A stretch of DNA of 64,000 nucleotides from an uncultured Lachnospiraceae bacterium (GTDB taxonomy: Bacteria; Bacillota; Clostridia; Lachnospirales; Lachnospiraceae), in assembly GCA_910584205.1 (NCBI GenBank), contig CAJUAA010000005.1, forward strand, positions 1 through 64,000. Direction: 5' to 3'. Every line of letters starts with the position of its first letter. Positions within the stretch are counted from its first letter, which is position 1. The notes below the pieces were generated by a model. It saw only the letters and a list, made by a program, of their open reading frames with translations. It was not told the DNA's origin and ran no database searches. Position numbers and translations under genes: made by a program. This document shows positions 1 to 8,465 of the stretch, in pieces.

Positions 1-54
1 GAGATGGAAAAACTCCTGAAATGCTGCTACTATGATACAGAAGTAGATTTCTAA
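1..54 (+). CDS. 3' end of an unidentified gene
   Basis: Frame 1 is open from the left edge to a TAA at 52-54 and encodes 17 residues ending in DTEVDF. Too little remains to assign a family. The next gene is an XdhC-type maturation factor, so this could belong to the same molybdenum-hydroxylase context, but that is only positional inference. A hairpin follows at 74-105. Confidence 0.45.
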   Translation, partial: EMEKLLKCCYYDTEVDF

Positions 55-73
55 AGGTTTCCCAAAGGCACCG

Positions 74-105
74 CACCTGCTGTCTGAACGGGCGGCAGGT
101 GTTTT
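74..105 (+). terminator. Weak intrinsic terminator-like hairpin
   Basis: CACCTGC (74-80) pairs with GCAGGTG (95-101) and is followed by TTTT. It lies between the stop of the partial gene and the ribosome binding site of the XdhC gene. The T tract is short, so termination may be partial. Confidence 0.4.
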
Positions 106-147
106 GCCGATGAGGACATGTATTTTTTGACCCGGGAGGAATGCAAG

Positions 148-1170
148 ATGAAACAGGAATTGCTGCAGTCGATCATACAGACGCTGGAGGAACAGAAATC
201 GCTGATTATTGTCTGTGTTCTGGCGAGCTCCGGCTCCACGCCGAGAGGGTCCGGCGCTACCATGCTGGTCTTCGAAGACGGCCATGCGGAGGGGACCATC
301 GGGGGCGGAGCGGTAGAACATGCCGCGCACCTGCATGCGAAAGAGCTTGTGCAGAGCCGTTCATCCGATACGGTGGGCTATTGCCTGAACAAAAATGACG
401 TGGCGGATCTGGGCATGATCTGCGGAGGCGATGTGACGGTTTATTTTCAATATGTGCATGGACAGGAGCAGCTGCCGTTATTCACATATCTGAAGGAAGC
501 GTATGATCGGAACCGGCGGTCCTGGCTGATTCGGAAGATCGAGGGAAAATCGGTTACCTCCATGGGGATTTATGACAGGGAAGGGCTGCATTTTGGAGAA
601 GAGATCGGTCAGGATATCCTGCAGAGGCTGATCCGGCCGGGAGCGGTTTATCTGAAAGGAGAACCTTCCTATTATGCAGAGCCCATAGCGGAGTCGGGCT
701 TTGTCTATGTGTTCGGCGGCGGTCATGTCTCTCAGGAGCTGGTTCCCATGCTGGCGCATGTACATTTTCCAGTGATCGTGTTTGAAGACCGGGAAGCTTT
801 TGCAGACCCGGCACTTTTCCCGGGGGCATATGATGTGATCCTGGGGGATTTTAAGAAGATTGAGGAGTCGGTCACACTGTCGGAAGAGGACTATGTGATC
901 ATTATGACACGGGGACATCAGGCGGATTTTGAGGTCCTTGCCCAGTGTCTGAAGCATCCGCTCAGCTATATCGGCTGCATCGGGAGCCGCAGCAAGATCG
1001 CGGCCACGAAGCAGCGGCTGATCGGACTCGGGTATCCGGAAAACTGCTATGACAGAGTGCATTCTCCCATCGGCCTTGATATTAAGGGAGAGACGCCGGA
1101 GGAGATCGCGGTCAGTATCACCGCGGAACTGATCCTCCACAGAGCATCGTTGAATCCGGATATCTCATAA
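148..1170 (+). CDS. XdhC/CoxI family protein (molybdenum hydroxylase maturation)
   Basis: Predicted 340 aa cytosolic protein. The N-terminal half has the XdhC signature GSTPRGSGATM followed by GTIGGGAVE. The C-terminal half is a Rossmann-like domain starting FGGGHVSQEL, followed by the GCIGSRSKIA segment and a closing ETPEEIAVSITAEL motif. XdhC proteins bind the molybdenum cofactor and help insert its sulfurated form into xanthine-dehydrogenase-type enzymes. An in-frame ATG lies at 118, but GGGAGGA at 134-140 sits correctly for the ATG at 148. No hydroxylase subunits are visible in the window, so the substrate enzyme is unknown. Family assignment is confident; the physiological partner is not. 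Confidence 0.9.
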   Translation: MKQELLQSIIQTLEEQKSLIIVCVLASSGSTPRGSGATMLVFEDGHAEGTIGGGAVEHAAHLHAKELVQSRSSDTVGYCLNKNDVADLGMICGGDVTVYFQYVHGQEQLPLFTYLKEAYDRNRRSWLIRKIEGKSVTSMGIYDREGLHFGEEIGQDILQRLIRPGAVYLKGEPSYYAEPIAESGFVYVFGGGHVSQELVPMLAHVHFPVIVFEDREAFADPALFPGAYDVILGDFKKIEESVTLSEEDYVIIMTRGHQADFEVLAQCLKHPLSYIGCIGSRSKIAATKQRLIGLGYPENCYDRVHSPIGLDIKGETPEEIAVSITAELILHRASLNPDIS

Positions 1171-1212
1171 ATATGGCAGCTGCCGTTTTTCGTTCCTATA
1201 TGTTTGTGCAGG

Positions 1213-1241
1213 GCAGGAATCCGTATGAGGGTTCCTGCTTT
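1213..1241 (+). terminator. Weak hairpin after xdhC-like gene
   Basis: GCAGGAA (1213-1219) pairs with TTCCTGC (1232-1238), followed by only TTT. It could end the XdhC transcript. The rest of the gap to 1388 shows no further clear element apart from the AGGAGGA ribosome binding site before the next gene. Confidence 0.35.
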
Positions 1242-1387
1242 GTATATGGGGAAACCGGGCGGAAAAGCCCTGTCAGGGGATCAAAAGATATTGCGTTTCC
1301 GGGCGGGGTATTGTAAGATAGGGAGCAGGAGAAACCAGAACTGCAGTTGTACCGGCAGATACAACGGAAAATCAGGAGGAGATTATC

Positions 1388-1918
1388 ATGCAGAATATAT
1401 TAATCGTAGTGGACATGCAGAATGACTTTATTGACGGAGCGCTGGGAACGAAGGAGGCAGTGTCCATCGTACCGAAAGTAAAGCAGAAGATCGAGAATTT
1501 CCAGGGGCGGGTCCTGTTTACGCGCGATACTCACGGGGAAGACTATATGGATACGCAGGAGGGCCGTAAGCTTCCGGTGCCGCACTGCATCAAAGGGACG
1601 GACGGATGGCAGATCCGCCCGGAGCTTGCGAAGCTCTGCAGGGAGGAGCCCATCGATAAAGTGACCTTCGGTTCCTCAAAGCTGGGCGCGCTTCTGCAGG
1701 AGGCGGAGCGGAAGGAGCAAGTGGAGAGCGTTACTCTGGTCGGACTCTGCACGGATATCTGCGTCATTTCCAATGCGCTTCTTGCCAAAGCGTTTCTTCC
1801 GGAGGCACAGATCATCGTGGACGCTTCCTGCTGCGCCGGGGTGACGCCTGCCAGCCATAAAAATGCACTGGAAGCCATGAAGGTGTGCCAGATCCAGGTG
1901 GAGAACGAGGAGGGCTGA
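1388..1918 (+). CDS. Nicotinamidase-like isochorismatase-family cysteine hydrolase
   Basis: 176 aa, the usual length of the isochorismatase fold. The catalytic triad is visible as D9 (in VVDMQND), K91 and C125 (in CTDICV). A metal-site pattern typical of nicotinamidases is present: D47, H49 and H66, the last in PHCIKGT. Nicotinamidases convert nicotinamide to nicotinate in NAD salvage, and this is the most likely activity. Related amidases share the triad, so the substrate is inferred. The start is fixed by AGGAGGA about 7 bases upstream of the ATG. A strong terminator follows at 1963-1999. Confidence 0.82.
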   Translation: MQNILIVVDMQNDFIDGALGTKEAVSIVPKVKQKIENFQGRVLFTRDTHGEDYMDTQEGRKLPVPHCIKGTDGWQIRPELAKLCREEPIDKVTFGSSKLGALLQEAERKEQVESVTLVGLCTDICVISNALLAKAFLPEAQIIVDASCCAGVTPASHKNALEAMKVCQIQVENEEG

Positions 1919-1962
1919 CGGCATTGGCCGGCGGAACCGGCACGAAGACCGGCGGATATGGT

Positions 1963-1999
1963 AAAAAAGGCATTCTACTTCTGGTAGATTGCCTTTTTT
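1963..1999 (+). terminator. Strong intrinsic terminator
   Basis: GGCA(1969-1972)/TGCC(1990-1993) and TCTAC(1974-1978)/GTAGA(1984-1988) form a stem, flanked by an A tract on the left and six Ts on the right. It ends the nicotinamidase-like gene. The A tract may also let it work on the opposite strand. Confidence 0.85.
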
Positions 2000-2090
2000 G
2001 TTGTTTTTGTGCTACACTTCAGACAGAAAAGAACTGCAGGAACAGGCGGGGAAGCCTGCTTCCGACGCGGAGGATGCCGGGGAGAAAAGG

Positions 2091-3845
2091 ATGGACACAG
2101 TCAGATTTGGAAAATTTATCAGAGACATGAGAAAAGAAAAGGGACTGACCCAGAAGCAGCTGGCGGATCGCCTGTATGTGTCGGACAAGGCGGTTTCCAA
2201 ATGGGAGAACGGTGCCTGCTTTCCGGATATCAAGGTACTGGATCAGCTGGCGGAACAGCTGGGAGTGAGTATCCTGGAGCTGATGCAGAGCGAGCGGATC
2301 CGGGAACCGGTCATCGACCGGGAGGAGGCGGAGCTGGTCGTGATGGATACGATCTCCCAGTCGGAACAGGCAGAAGAACGGAAGCGGCAGATGGGAAGGG
2401 TAAAAGTGCTTTTGTTTGCCGGCGGCTGCGGTATCCTCTATTTGATATGGTCCGGTGTCCGGTATCTGATGGAACAGAGTGCGGGAGTGCCGCCGTCTGC
2501 GGGAACGGCGGCGCTGACAATCGCCTGGTATGAGAATCCGGTGCTCTTTTATATCTGGGCGGGGATTCTGTCTGTAGCCTGTGGGACCGCTGCTTTTGTC
2601 CTCCTGTGGAAAAATGAACAGATCAGGGAGGTGAAAATCGGACGCCACAGGGTCAAGAGCGTGCTGACGGTTCTCATGGATATTCTGGTGGTTCTGCTTC
2701 TGCACACCTATCTGACCAATATCTCCAATCATGAGGAGCAGCTCCGGATGCTTCCGGAGGCGATTCCGGTGCAGGCGTATATTACGACCATGGACGGAAG
2801 CCGGCAGGCGGGAATCTTCGTTCCGGACAAGGTCGTGCAGGGACTTCTGGATTCTTCTTATGTGGAGGCGCTGCATCTGAATGTGCGGCTGAAGGCGGGG
2901 ATCGACCGGGTGATTCCGGGACAGTGGGAGACGCTGAATCTGTATCTGGCAGGAGCGAACTGTCTGGAAGCGGCGGTCCGGGATCTGGAAGAGGCGGATG
3001 TGACCTGGAACGCGGGAGAAGACAGCTCGTTTCTGCAGGGAACAGAGGCAAAATGCATTGTGTCCAGAGCGTTGTTTGAGGAGCGTGGCTGGAAGCTGGG
3101 AGAGAAGATCACGCTGTGTCAGTATTACTATTACCGGAAGGATGAGAAAAGCACAGAGCTTTATGCGGATCCTCTGGACACCACGGTCTATGAGATTGCC
3201 GGATATGCGGATCTCTACGGCAAATGGTCCGCGGGGGGAGCCAACGTGACGCCGGATGTTCTGGTCCCCTTCCAGTTGATTCGGGATTCCCATGCCCGGC
3301 AGAAAATTCCTTTTTACGCGGATGCGGTATCCTTCCGGGTGTCGGACGCACTGAAGCTGAATGAATTCAAGCAGGAGATGAAGGAGCTGGGGCTTCAGAA
3401 CCGGAATCCGCTGTCGAAGGAGCGTACCCTGAACGGTATGGCGCTGACGGTAAATGATGCCGCCTTTATCGACACGGCCAATCATCTGAGGCAGGTGATC
3501 GATACGGTACGGGCGTTTTTCCCGTTTTTGATGGCGCTGATCGCAGGCGTGGGCTATCTGGTGACGCTGCTGCTTTTAAACAGCCGGAAAAAGGAAGCGG
3601 CGCTTCTTCGTTCCATCGGCCTTGGAAGATGGAGGTGCTTCCGTATTTTCTTTATGGAACAGCTGCTGCTGGCAGTATCCGGAATTGTTCTGGGGAGCGT
3701 GCTGTCCGTGCTGCTGCAGGGAAATTACGGGGCGGATTCGGTGCTGTCCGGCTGTCTGGTGGGGATCTTCTACATGCTCGGCAACAGCCTTGCTATCTGG
3801 AGGATCCTGAAGGTAAGCGTAATGGAAGCGCTGTTTCAGAACTGA
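2091..3845 (+). CDS. XRE-type HTH domain fused to FtsX-like ABC permease
   Basis: About 584 aa. Residues 1-66 are a helix-turn-helix domain of the XRE/Cro type (KGLTQKQLADRLYVSDKAVS). Three hydrophobic segments follow between roughly residues 105 and 230, then an extracytoplasmic region. The C-terminal FtsX-type permease domain (about 465-584) includes the SRKKEAALLRSIGLG loop typical of MacB/LolC permeases. It lies directly upstream of an ABC ATPase and a second permease and is probably half of a heteromeric exporter. The HTH could make it a membrane-anchored regulator of its own operon. The ATG at 2091 has GGAG upstream; an upstream in-frame ATG at 1989 falls inside the terminator hairpin and is unlikely. 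Confidence 0.85.
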   Translation: MDTVRFGKFIRDMRKEKGLTQKQLADRLYVSDKAVSKWENGACFPDIKVLDQLAEQLGVSILELMQSERIREPVIDREEAELVVMDTISQSEQAEERKRQMGRVKVLLFAGGCGILYLIWSGVRYLMEQSAGVPPSAGTAALTIAWYENPVLFYIWAGILSVACGTAAFVLLWKNEQIREVKIGRHRVKSVLTVLMDILVVLLLHTYLTNISNHEEQLRMLPEAIPVQAYITTMDGSRQAGIFVPDKVVQGLLDSSYVEALHLNVRLKAGIDRVIPGQWETLNLYLAGANCLEAAVRDLEEADVTWNAGEDSSFLQGTEAKCIVSRALFEERGWKLGEKITLCQYYYYRKDEKSTELYADPLDTTVYEIAGYADLYGKWSAGGANVTPDVLVPFQLIRDSHARQKIPFYADAVSFRVSDALKLNEFKQEMKELGLQNRNPLSKERTLNGMALTVNDAAFIDTANHLRQVIDTVRAFFPFLMALIAGVGYLVTLLLLNSRKKEAALLRSIGLGRWRCFRIFFMEQLLLAVSGIVLGSVLSVLLQGNYGADSVLSGCLVGIFYMLGNSLAIWRILKVSVMEALFQN

Positions 3846-3981
3846 TCAACAGGAAAGCTGCGGAACTTAAAATCAGCGAAAGCCCGAACAGGCTCCAGAT
3901 GTCTGAGCGGACGGGAAGGCATTTCCACACCGGAGCCTGAGCGGGCTGCAGCGGGACTTAAATAAAAGAGAGGTAAAGGAG

Positions 3982-4653
3982 ATGGAAATCTTACGGGCGG
4001 AGCATGTGTCATACAGCTATCAGACAAAGTATCAGAAGGTGGATGCGGTAAAGGATGTGAGCTGCGCATTTGAACAGGGCGGGTTTTACGCCATCATCGG
4101 GGAGTCCGGAAGCGGAAAAAGTACATTTTTATCGCTTCTGGCGGGACTGGACGTTCCTTCGGAGGGGAATATCTATGTACAGGGGCAGCCGCTTGACCGG
4201 ATGGACCGGGACGCCTACCGGCTCAATCAGGCGTCGGTGGTCTATCAGTCCTTTCACCTGTTTCCCCTGCTGACCGCGCTGGAAAATGTGATGCTGCCCA
4301 TGGAATTTAAGAAGATCCGGAAGAAAGAAGCGTCTGTCCGCGCGGAGAAGCTGTTAAAGCGGGTGGGGCTGGGAGAACGGATTTTCCGGCAGTTTCCAAA
4401 GATGATGAGCGGCGGAGAACAGCAGCGGGTGGCCATTGCCCGGGCGGTGGCGGCAGGAGGGGATATCATCCTTGCGGATGAACCCACCGGTAATCTGGAT
4501 TCCGATAACGAGCAGAAGATTGTGGCGCTTTTAAAGGAGCTGGCTCACGAAGACGGCTATACGGTCATCGTCATTACCCATAATCAGGGTGTGGCGGCAC
4601 AGACTGACCATGTGTTCCGGATGTCGGACGGGAAGCTTGAGCAGGTGAGGTAG
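3982..4653 (+). CDS. ABC transporter ATP-binding protein (MacB/LolD type)
   Basis: 223 aa, a single nucleotide-binding domain. Walker A is GESGSGKST near residue 40, the Q-loop is in VVYQSFHLFP, the ABC signature is MSGGEQQRVAIARA, and Walker B is ILADEPTGNLD with a later ITHN switch histidine. This sequence class (LolD/MacB/YxdL) powers export or mechanotransmission complexes with FtsX-like permeases. It sits between two FtsX-type permease genes, with one base separating its stop from the next ATG, so translational coupling is likely. GGTAAAGGAG precedes the start. The substrate (peptide, lantibiotic or lipoprotein) cannot be told. Confidence 0.93.
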   Translation: MEILRAEHVSYSYQTKYQKVDAVKDVSCAFEQGGFYAIIGESGSGKSTFLSLLAGLDVPSEGNIYVQGQPLDRMDRDAYRLNQASVVYQSFHLFPLLTALENVMLPMEFKKIRKKEASVRAEKLLKRVGLGERIFRQFPKMMSGGEQQRVAIARAVAAGGDIILADEPTGNLDSDNEQKIVALLKELAHEDGYTVIVITHNQGVAAQTDHVFRMSDGKLEQVR

Positions 4654-4654
4654 G

Positions 4655-6487
4655 ATGATTATCAAAAACAGTATCCGTCAGCTTCGGCGGATGAAAGGGA
4701 GAACCTGTCTGTTTCTTCTGCTGCTTCTTCTGGCATCCGGGCTTTTCAGCCTGGGCAGAGGATTTCAGGCCATCAACCGCCGGAATATGGAGGCGTATGA
4801 GGACAGTTTCATGACTATCGGTACGGTGGAGCAGAAGGCAGATACGGTGCAGGAGATTCTGGACTGGGACGCAGGGATCAAGGCTTACCGTATCTACAGC
4901 CGTTCCGCTTATGATTCTTATGTTCCGCTGTCCGTGCTGGATTTCGAAGGGGCAGAGTATCTGTCCGGTCCGGAAAAGAGGGTGTTCTACGGCGCTTATA
5001 ATCCGGAATATGTCATGTATGAGGGAGGACTTTCTTCTACAATCATCGTGGAAGCGACGCCTTTGGAGGATGTAGTCCCGGATCATCCGGTGAAGCTTAA
5101 GCTCACCAGAGTTCTCATGGGGCCGTCCGATCTGTGGGAAGGACTCAGTATTATCTTCTGTAACCACTACGATCCGGATCCCGAGATGCTGTATGCCGGC
5201 AAAACCTACATTATGAGCCTGCAGAACCGGCCGGGACACGAAAATGAAAAACAGTTTTCGGAAGATAATAAGATGGAATATGCTCCATGGCCGGTGCTGC
5301 AGTCCGATCAGGTGGGACCGGAAGGAGAAGCCCTGAGGGATGAGGTGGAAGACGGGGATTTTTATGATGAAGTGACGGAAGGCTTCTACGAGACCAGGAG
5401 GGGAAAAAGGTGGATGGAACTTCTTGGCACCTGGGACTATACAAACCATATCTTTCCTGTGACCGGTACGGACAACATCCATCTGATTATGGCATTCTAC
5501 AATGGAGATGCCTGGATCAGCTCCGGCCGGGAATTTACGGATGAGGAATATGAAAACGGGGAAAAAGTATGCCTGATTGGTGAGAAATTTGCCCGAGCCA
5601 ACGGCCTTGAGACCGGGGATTCCATCCGGCTGCCGTTTTTGTATGCCAATCACAGGTCTTCCGCGGGCAGCCGGTTCGGCAGCAGCGGGCTTGGAGTTAC
5701 GCCTCTTTTGAACACGAAAGGAGAATGCTATCCGGTTTTTGAAGACAGCAGCTATACGATCGTGGGAATGTACAGCGGAAATACCGGCTTCAAGGATGCA
5801 TACATGCTGGGACACAACGAGATACTCATTCCCAGCCGTTCCGTGAAAAACAGCGATGCGGACAACATCGTGGCCTGGGGGCCCATGCTGGGCAGCACCA
5901 CGTCTTTTCAGATTAAGAACGGGACCATAAAGGATTATCTGGAGAAATGGAACCGTCAGGGCATCGACAATGTGGAGATTACGTTCTATGACGGCGGCTA
6001 TACACAGCTGGAGGCGGGCATGGAAAATATGAAACAGATTTCCCGGATTCTTGTGGTCATGGGGCTGGTGCTGATTCTTATGGTTCTTTTGTATTTTACC
6101 TGGCTTTTTATTATCCGCCAGGGGGAGCGGACGGCGGTGGAACGCTGTCTGGGGCTTTCTAAAAGAAAGTGCTTTCTGTCTTTGTTTACGGGAATTTTTC
6201 TTCTGACGGCATGCGGCAGCGCCGCTGGATGCGCGGCGGGGAACCTTCTGTCCAGGCAGATCGCCGGAGGCATCGGGCCGGCCAGCTATTATGACACGTC
6301 CTACAGCAACGGGACGGTGTCCCGGACGGAAGCCGAACAGACGGATGCGGACGACGGTTTTCCGGTATGGGACACGGTCTGGAACGCAGCCGGCATCCTG
6401 CTGGCGGGAAGTCTGATCTCCGGTGCGGGCATCTGGCTGAACCTGAGGGCAGAACCCATGGATATGCTTGGAAGAAGAGAGGAATAG
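4655..6487 (+). CDS. FtsX-like ABC transporter permease
   Basis: 610 aa. One transmembrane helix near residues 17-37 is followed by a large extracytoplasmic domain of about 430 residues. A C-terminal block then shows hydrophobic segments near 465-490, 508-530 and 575-595, with an RQGERTAVERCLGLSKRKC cytoplasmic loop resembling the coupling loop of FtsX/MacB permeases. It is the second permease of the three-gene module starting at 2091, and a hairpin follows at 6528. The first permease bears the HTH domain and this one does not, so the pair is asymmetric. Confidence 0.85.
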   Translation: MIIKNSIRQLRRMKGRTCLFLLLLLLASGLFSLGRGFQAINRRNMEAYEDSFMTIGTVEQKADTVQEILDWDAGIKAYRIYSRSAYDSYVPLSVLDFEGAEYLSGPEKRVFYGAYNPEYVMYEGGLSSTIIVEATPLEDVVPDHPVKLKLTRVLMGPSDLWEGLSIIFCNHYDPDPEMLYAGKTYIMSLQNRPGHENEKQFSEDNKMEYAPWPVLQSDQVGPEGEALRDEVEDGDFYDEVTEGFYETRRGKRWMELLGTWDYTNHIFPVTGTDNIHLIMAFYNGDAWISSGREFTDEEYENGEKVCLIGEKFARANGLETGDSIRLPFLYANHRSSAGSRFGSSGLGVTPLLNTKGECYPVFEDSSYTIVGMYSGNTGFKDAYMLGHNEILIPSRSVKNSDADNIVAWGPMLGSTTSFQIKNGTIKDYLEKWNRQGIDNVEITFYDGGYTQLEAGMENMKQISRILVVMGLVLILMVLLYFTWLFIIRQGERTAVERCLGLSKRKCFLSLFTGIFLLTACGSAAGCAAGNLLSRQIAGGIGPASYYDTSYSNGTVSRTEAEQTDADDGFPVWDTVWNAAGILLAGSLISGAGIWLNLRAEPMDMLGRREE

Positions 6488-6527
6488 GCCTTTACGGGGC
6501 GGAGTAACGAGGAAGGATAACCGAATA

Positions 6528-6575
6528 CAGAGCAGGACCCGGGCCATATGCCTGAGTCCTGCTCTGATTTTGCCA
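6528..6575 (+). terminator. Intrinsic terminator of the ABC export module
   Basis: An 11-bp stem (6528-6538 with 6556-6566, CAGAGCAGGAC/GTCCTGCTCTG) is followed by ATTTTG. It lies between the convergent ABC module and the amt-PII gene and may serve both, though the T tract is only on the plus strand. Confidence 0.65.
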
Positions 6576-6586
6576 TCTGTACCGTT

Positions 6587-8332
6587 TTATTCCACATCCT
6601 GGAGCGCGTCCAGATCTTCCTCTCCGGTACGCACTTTGACGACCTTTCCAACGGAGTAGACGAAGATCTTACCGTCTCCGATATGCCCGGTATAGAGCGC
6701 CTTTTTGGCGGTCTCGATCACGGTGTCTACGGGGATATTGCCGACGATGACCTCCACCTTGACCTTCGGCAGGAGAGTTGCATCCAGTTCCACGCCACGG
6801 TATCTCTCCCCGGCGCCTTTCTGGATGCCGCAGCCCATGACCTGCGTGACGGTCATGCCGGTGACGCCGATCTCGTTCATGGCTTTTCTCAGGACGTCAT
6901 ATCTGGATAGACGGGATATGATGGACACCTTGTAGATGCCGGTGTCGCCTTTGGGTGCCTTGACCACCTGCACGGCGGCGTCCTTCTGCGCCGGGGAAGC
7001 CGTTACATAATCGTCGTTTCCAAGAGCCGTATTCTCATTGATCTCCATGGTCATGGTGTTGGAAATATCCATGATGCTGAAGCCGGCGTATGCGGACGGA
7101 AGCCCGTGTTCGGTTGCATCCAGGCCGATGATCTCCTCCTGCTCGGAGACGCGCAGGCCCATGGTGGCTTTTATCAGCAGAAATGCAAGGGTGATCGTCA
7201 CAGCGGTCCAGGCAATGACCGCCAGCATGCCGAGGATCTGGATGCCCAGCAGTTCCAGTCCGCCGCCGTAGAACAGCCCCGTAAGGGTGTCGTTGCCCGG
7301 CGCGGACGTTGTGGCGAACAGGCCGACGGCGACGGTTCCCCACATGCCGTTCAGACAGTGGACGGCTACTGCGCCCACCGGGTCGTCAATGCGCAGCACA
7401 TAGTCCAGAAACCAGACGCCGAATACGACCAGCAGCCCGGATACGATGCCGACGGCTGATGCGCCCGCGCAGTCCGTCACGTCGCAGGAAGCGGTGATGC
7501 CCACCAGTCCCGCCAGAGAGGCGTTAAGACACATGGATACATCCGGTTTTCCGTATTTGACCCAGGTGAAGACCATGCATACGACTGTTGCGATCGCCGG
7601 AGCCACCGTGGTGGTCAGGAAGATGGAGCCGAGCTGTTCCACGGAAGTGGCTGCCGCGCCGTTGAACCCGTACCAGCCAAGCCACAGGATGAAGACACCA
7701 AGGCAGCCGATGGGAAGGTTGTGTCCGGGAAATGCGTTTACTTTGGTGATTTTGCCGGATTTATCCTTCTCAAATTTGCCGATGCGGGGTCCGAGGATCT
7801 TCGCGCCGATCAGTGCGGAGATTCCTCCCACCATATGGATCGCGCAGGAGCCGGCAAAATCATGGAAGCCCATCTGGGAAAGCCAGCCGCCGCCCCAGAT
7901 CCAGTGTGCCTCGATCGGATAGATCAAAGCGGAAATGACGCCGGAATAGATGCAGTAGGACAGAAATTTGGTTCGCTCCGCCATGGCTCCGGAGACGATC
8001 GTTGCGGTCGTCGCACAGAAGACCAGGTTGAAGACAAAATTGGACCAGTCAAAATCGGCATAGGCGGTAAAAATATCAAATCCCGGTTTTCCGATCAGTC
8101 CCATCATATCCTCGCCCAGCAGAAGGCCGAAGCCGATCAGGATAAATACGATGGTGCCGATACAGAAATCCATCAGGTTTTTCATCAGGATGTTGCCGGA
8201 GTTCTTTGCCCTGGTGAAGCCTGCCTCCACCATGGCAAAACCTGCCTGCATCCAGAACACCAGTGCTGCGCCGATCAGAAACCAGACAGCAAACAGCTGG
8301 CTGTTCAGCGCATTCATCATTTCTTCAGTCAT
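6587..8332 (-). CDS. amt: Ammonium transporter fused to a PII signalling domain
   Basis: 581 aa. Residues 1 to about 430 are an Amt/AmtB channel with many hydrophobic helices and family motifs (MQAGFAMVEAGFTRAKN near the start, AGSCAIHMVGG in the middle). After a linker, the last 120 residues form a complete PII domain (YKVSIISRLSRYDVLRKAM, T-loop ERYRGVELDATLLPKVKVEV, then GDGKIFVYSV). Free PII proteins normally gate Amt channels by inserting the T-loop, and here the regulator is tethered. In the T-loop the position matching the uridylylated tyrosine of enteric GlnB looks like leucine, so control is probably by ligand binding. It is downstream of glnN and purF. GAGGAGGA precedes the start. 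Confidence 0.93.
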   Translation of the reverse strand: MTEEMMNALNSQLFAVWFLIGAALVFWMQAGFAMVEAGFTRAKNSGNILMKNLMDFCIGTIVFILIGFGLLLGEDMMGLIGKPGFDIFTAYADFDWSNFVFNLVFCATTATIVSGAMAERTKFLSYCIYSGVISALIYPIEAHWIWGGGWLSQMGFHDFAGSCAIHMVGGISALIGAKILGPRIGKFEKDKSGKITKVNAFPGHNLPIGCLGVFILWLGWYGFNGAAATSVEQLGSIFLTTTVAPAIATVVCMVFTWVKYGKPDVSMCLNASLAGLVGITASCDVTDCAGASAVGIVSGLLVVFGVWFLDYVLRIDDPVGAVAVHCLNGMWGTVAVGLFATTSAPGNDTLTGLFYGGGLELLGIQILGMLAVIAWTAVTITLAFLLIKATMGLRVSEQEEIIGLDATEHGLPSAYAGFSIMDISNTMTMEINENTALGNDDYVTASPAQKDAAVQVVKAPKGDTGIYKVSIISRLSRYDVLRKAMNEIGVTGMTVTQVMGCGIQKGAGERYRGVELDATLLPKVKVEVIVGNIPVDTVIETAKKALYTGHIGDGKIFVYSVGKVVKVRTGEEDLDALQDVE

Positions 8333-8373
8333 AATAGTTCCTCCTCATCTCATATAGAGTTTGATATATATAT

Positions 8374-8420
8374 AAAAGGAGATACTTCGGGGCACGCCCG
8401 TTCGTATCTCCTTCGATATC
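8374..8420 (-). promoter_or_regulatory. Terminator/antiterminator leader before amt
   Basis: Read on the minus strand, a 10-bp terminator stem (8413-8404 with 8385-8376, AAGGAGATAC/GTATCTCCTT) is followed by TTTT and an AT stretch. Its 5' arm overlaps a small hairpin, TATC (8418-8415) and GATA (8408-8405), with the six-base loop GAAGGA. The two structures exclude each other. No clear promoter was found between purF and this element, so it may meter read-through from glnN-purF into amt. Confidence 0.6.
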
Positions 8421-8465
8421 GCTTACGTGTAAAGGCCGGTTTTATGGAAACGGTCCGGTCGGTTT

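Noticed and set aside
4574..6547. Long minus-strand open frame of 657 codons
   Set aside because: It is antisense to the FtsX-type permease with clear family features, has no recognisable domain, and no ribosome binding site. The same holds for the long antisense frames over gltB (13463-14872) and gltD (18020-19549).
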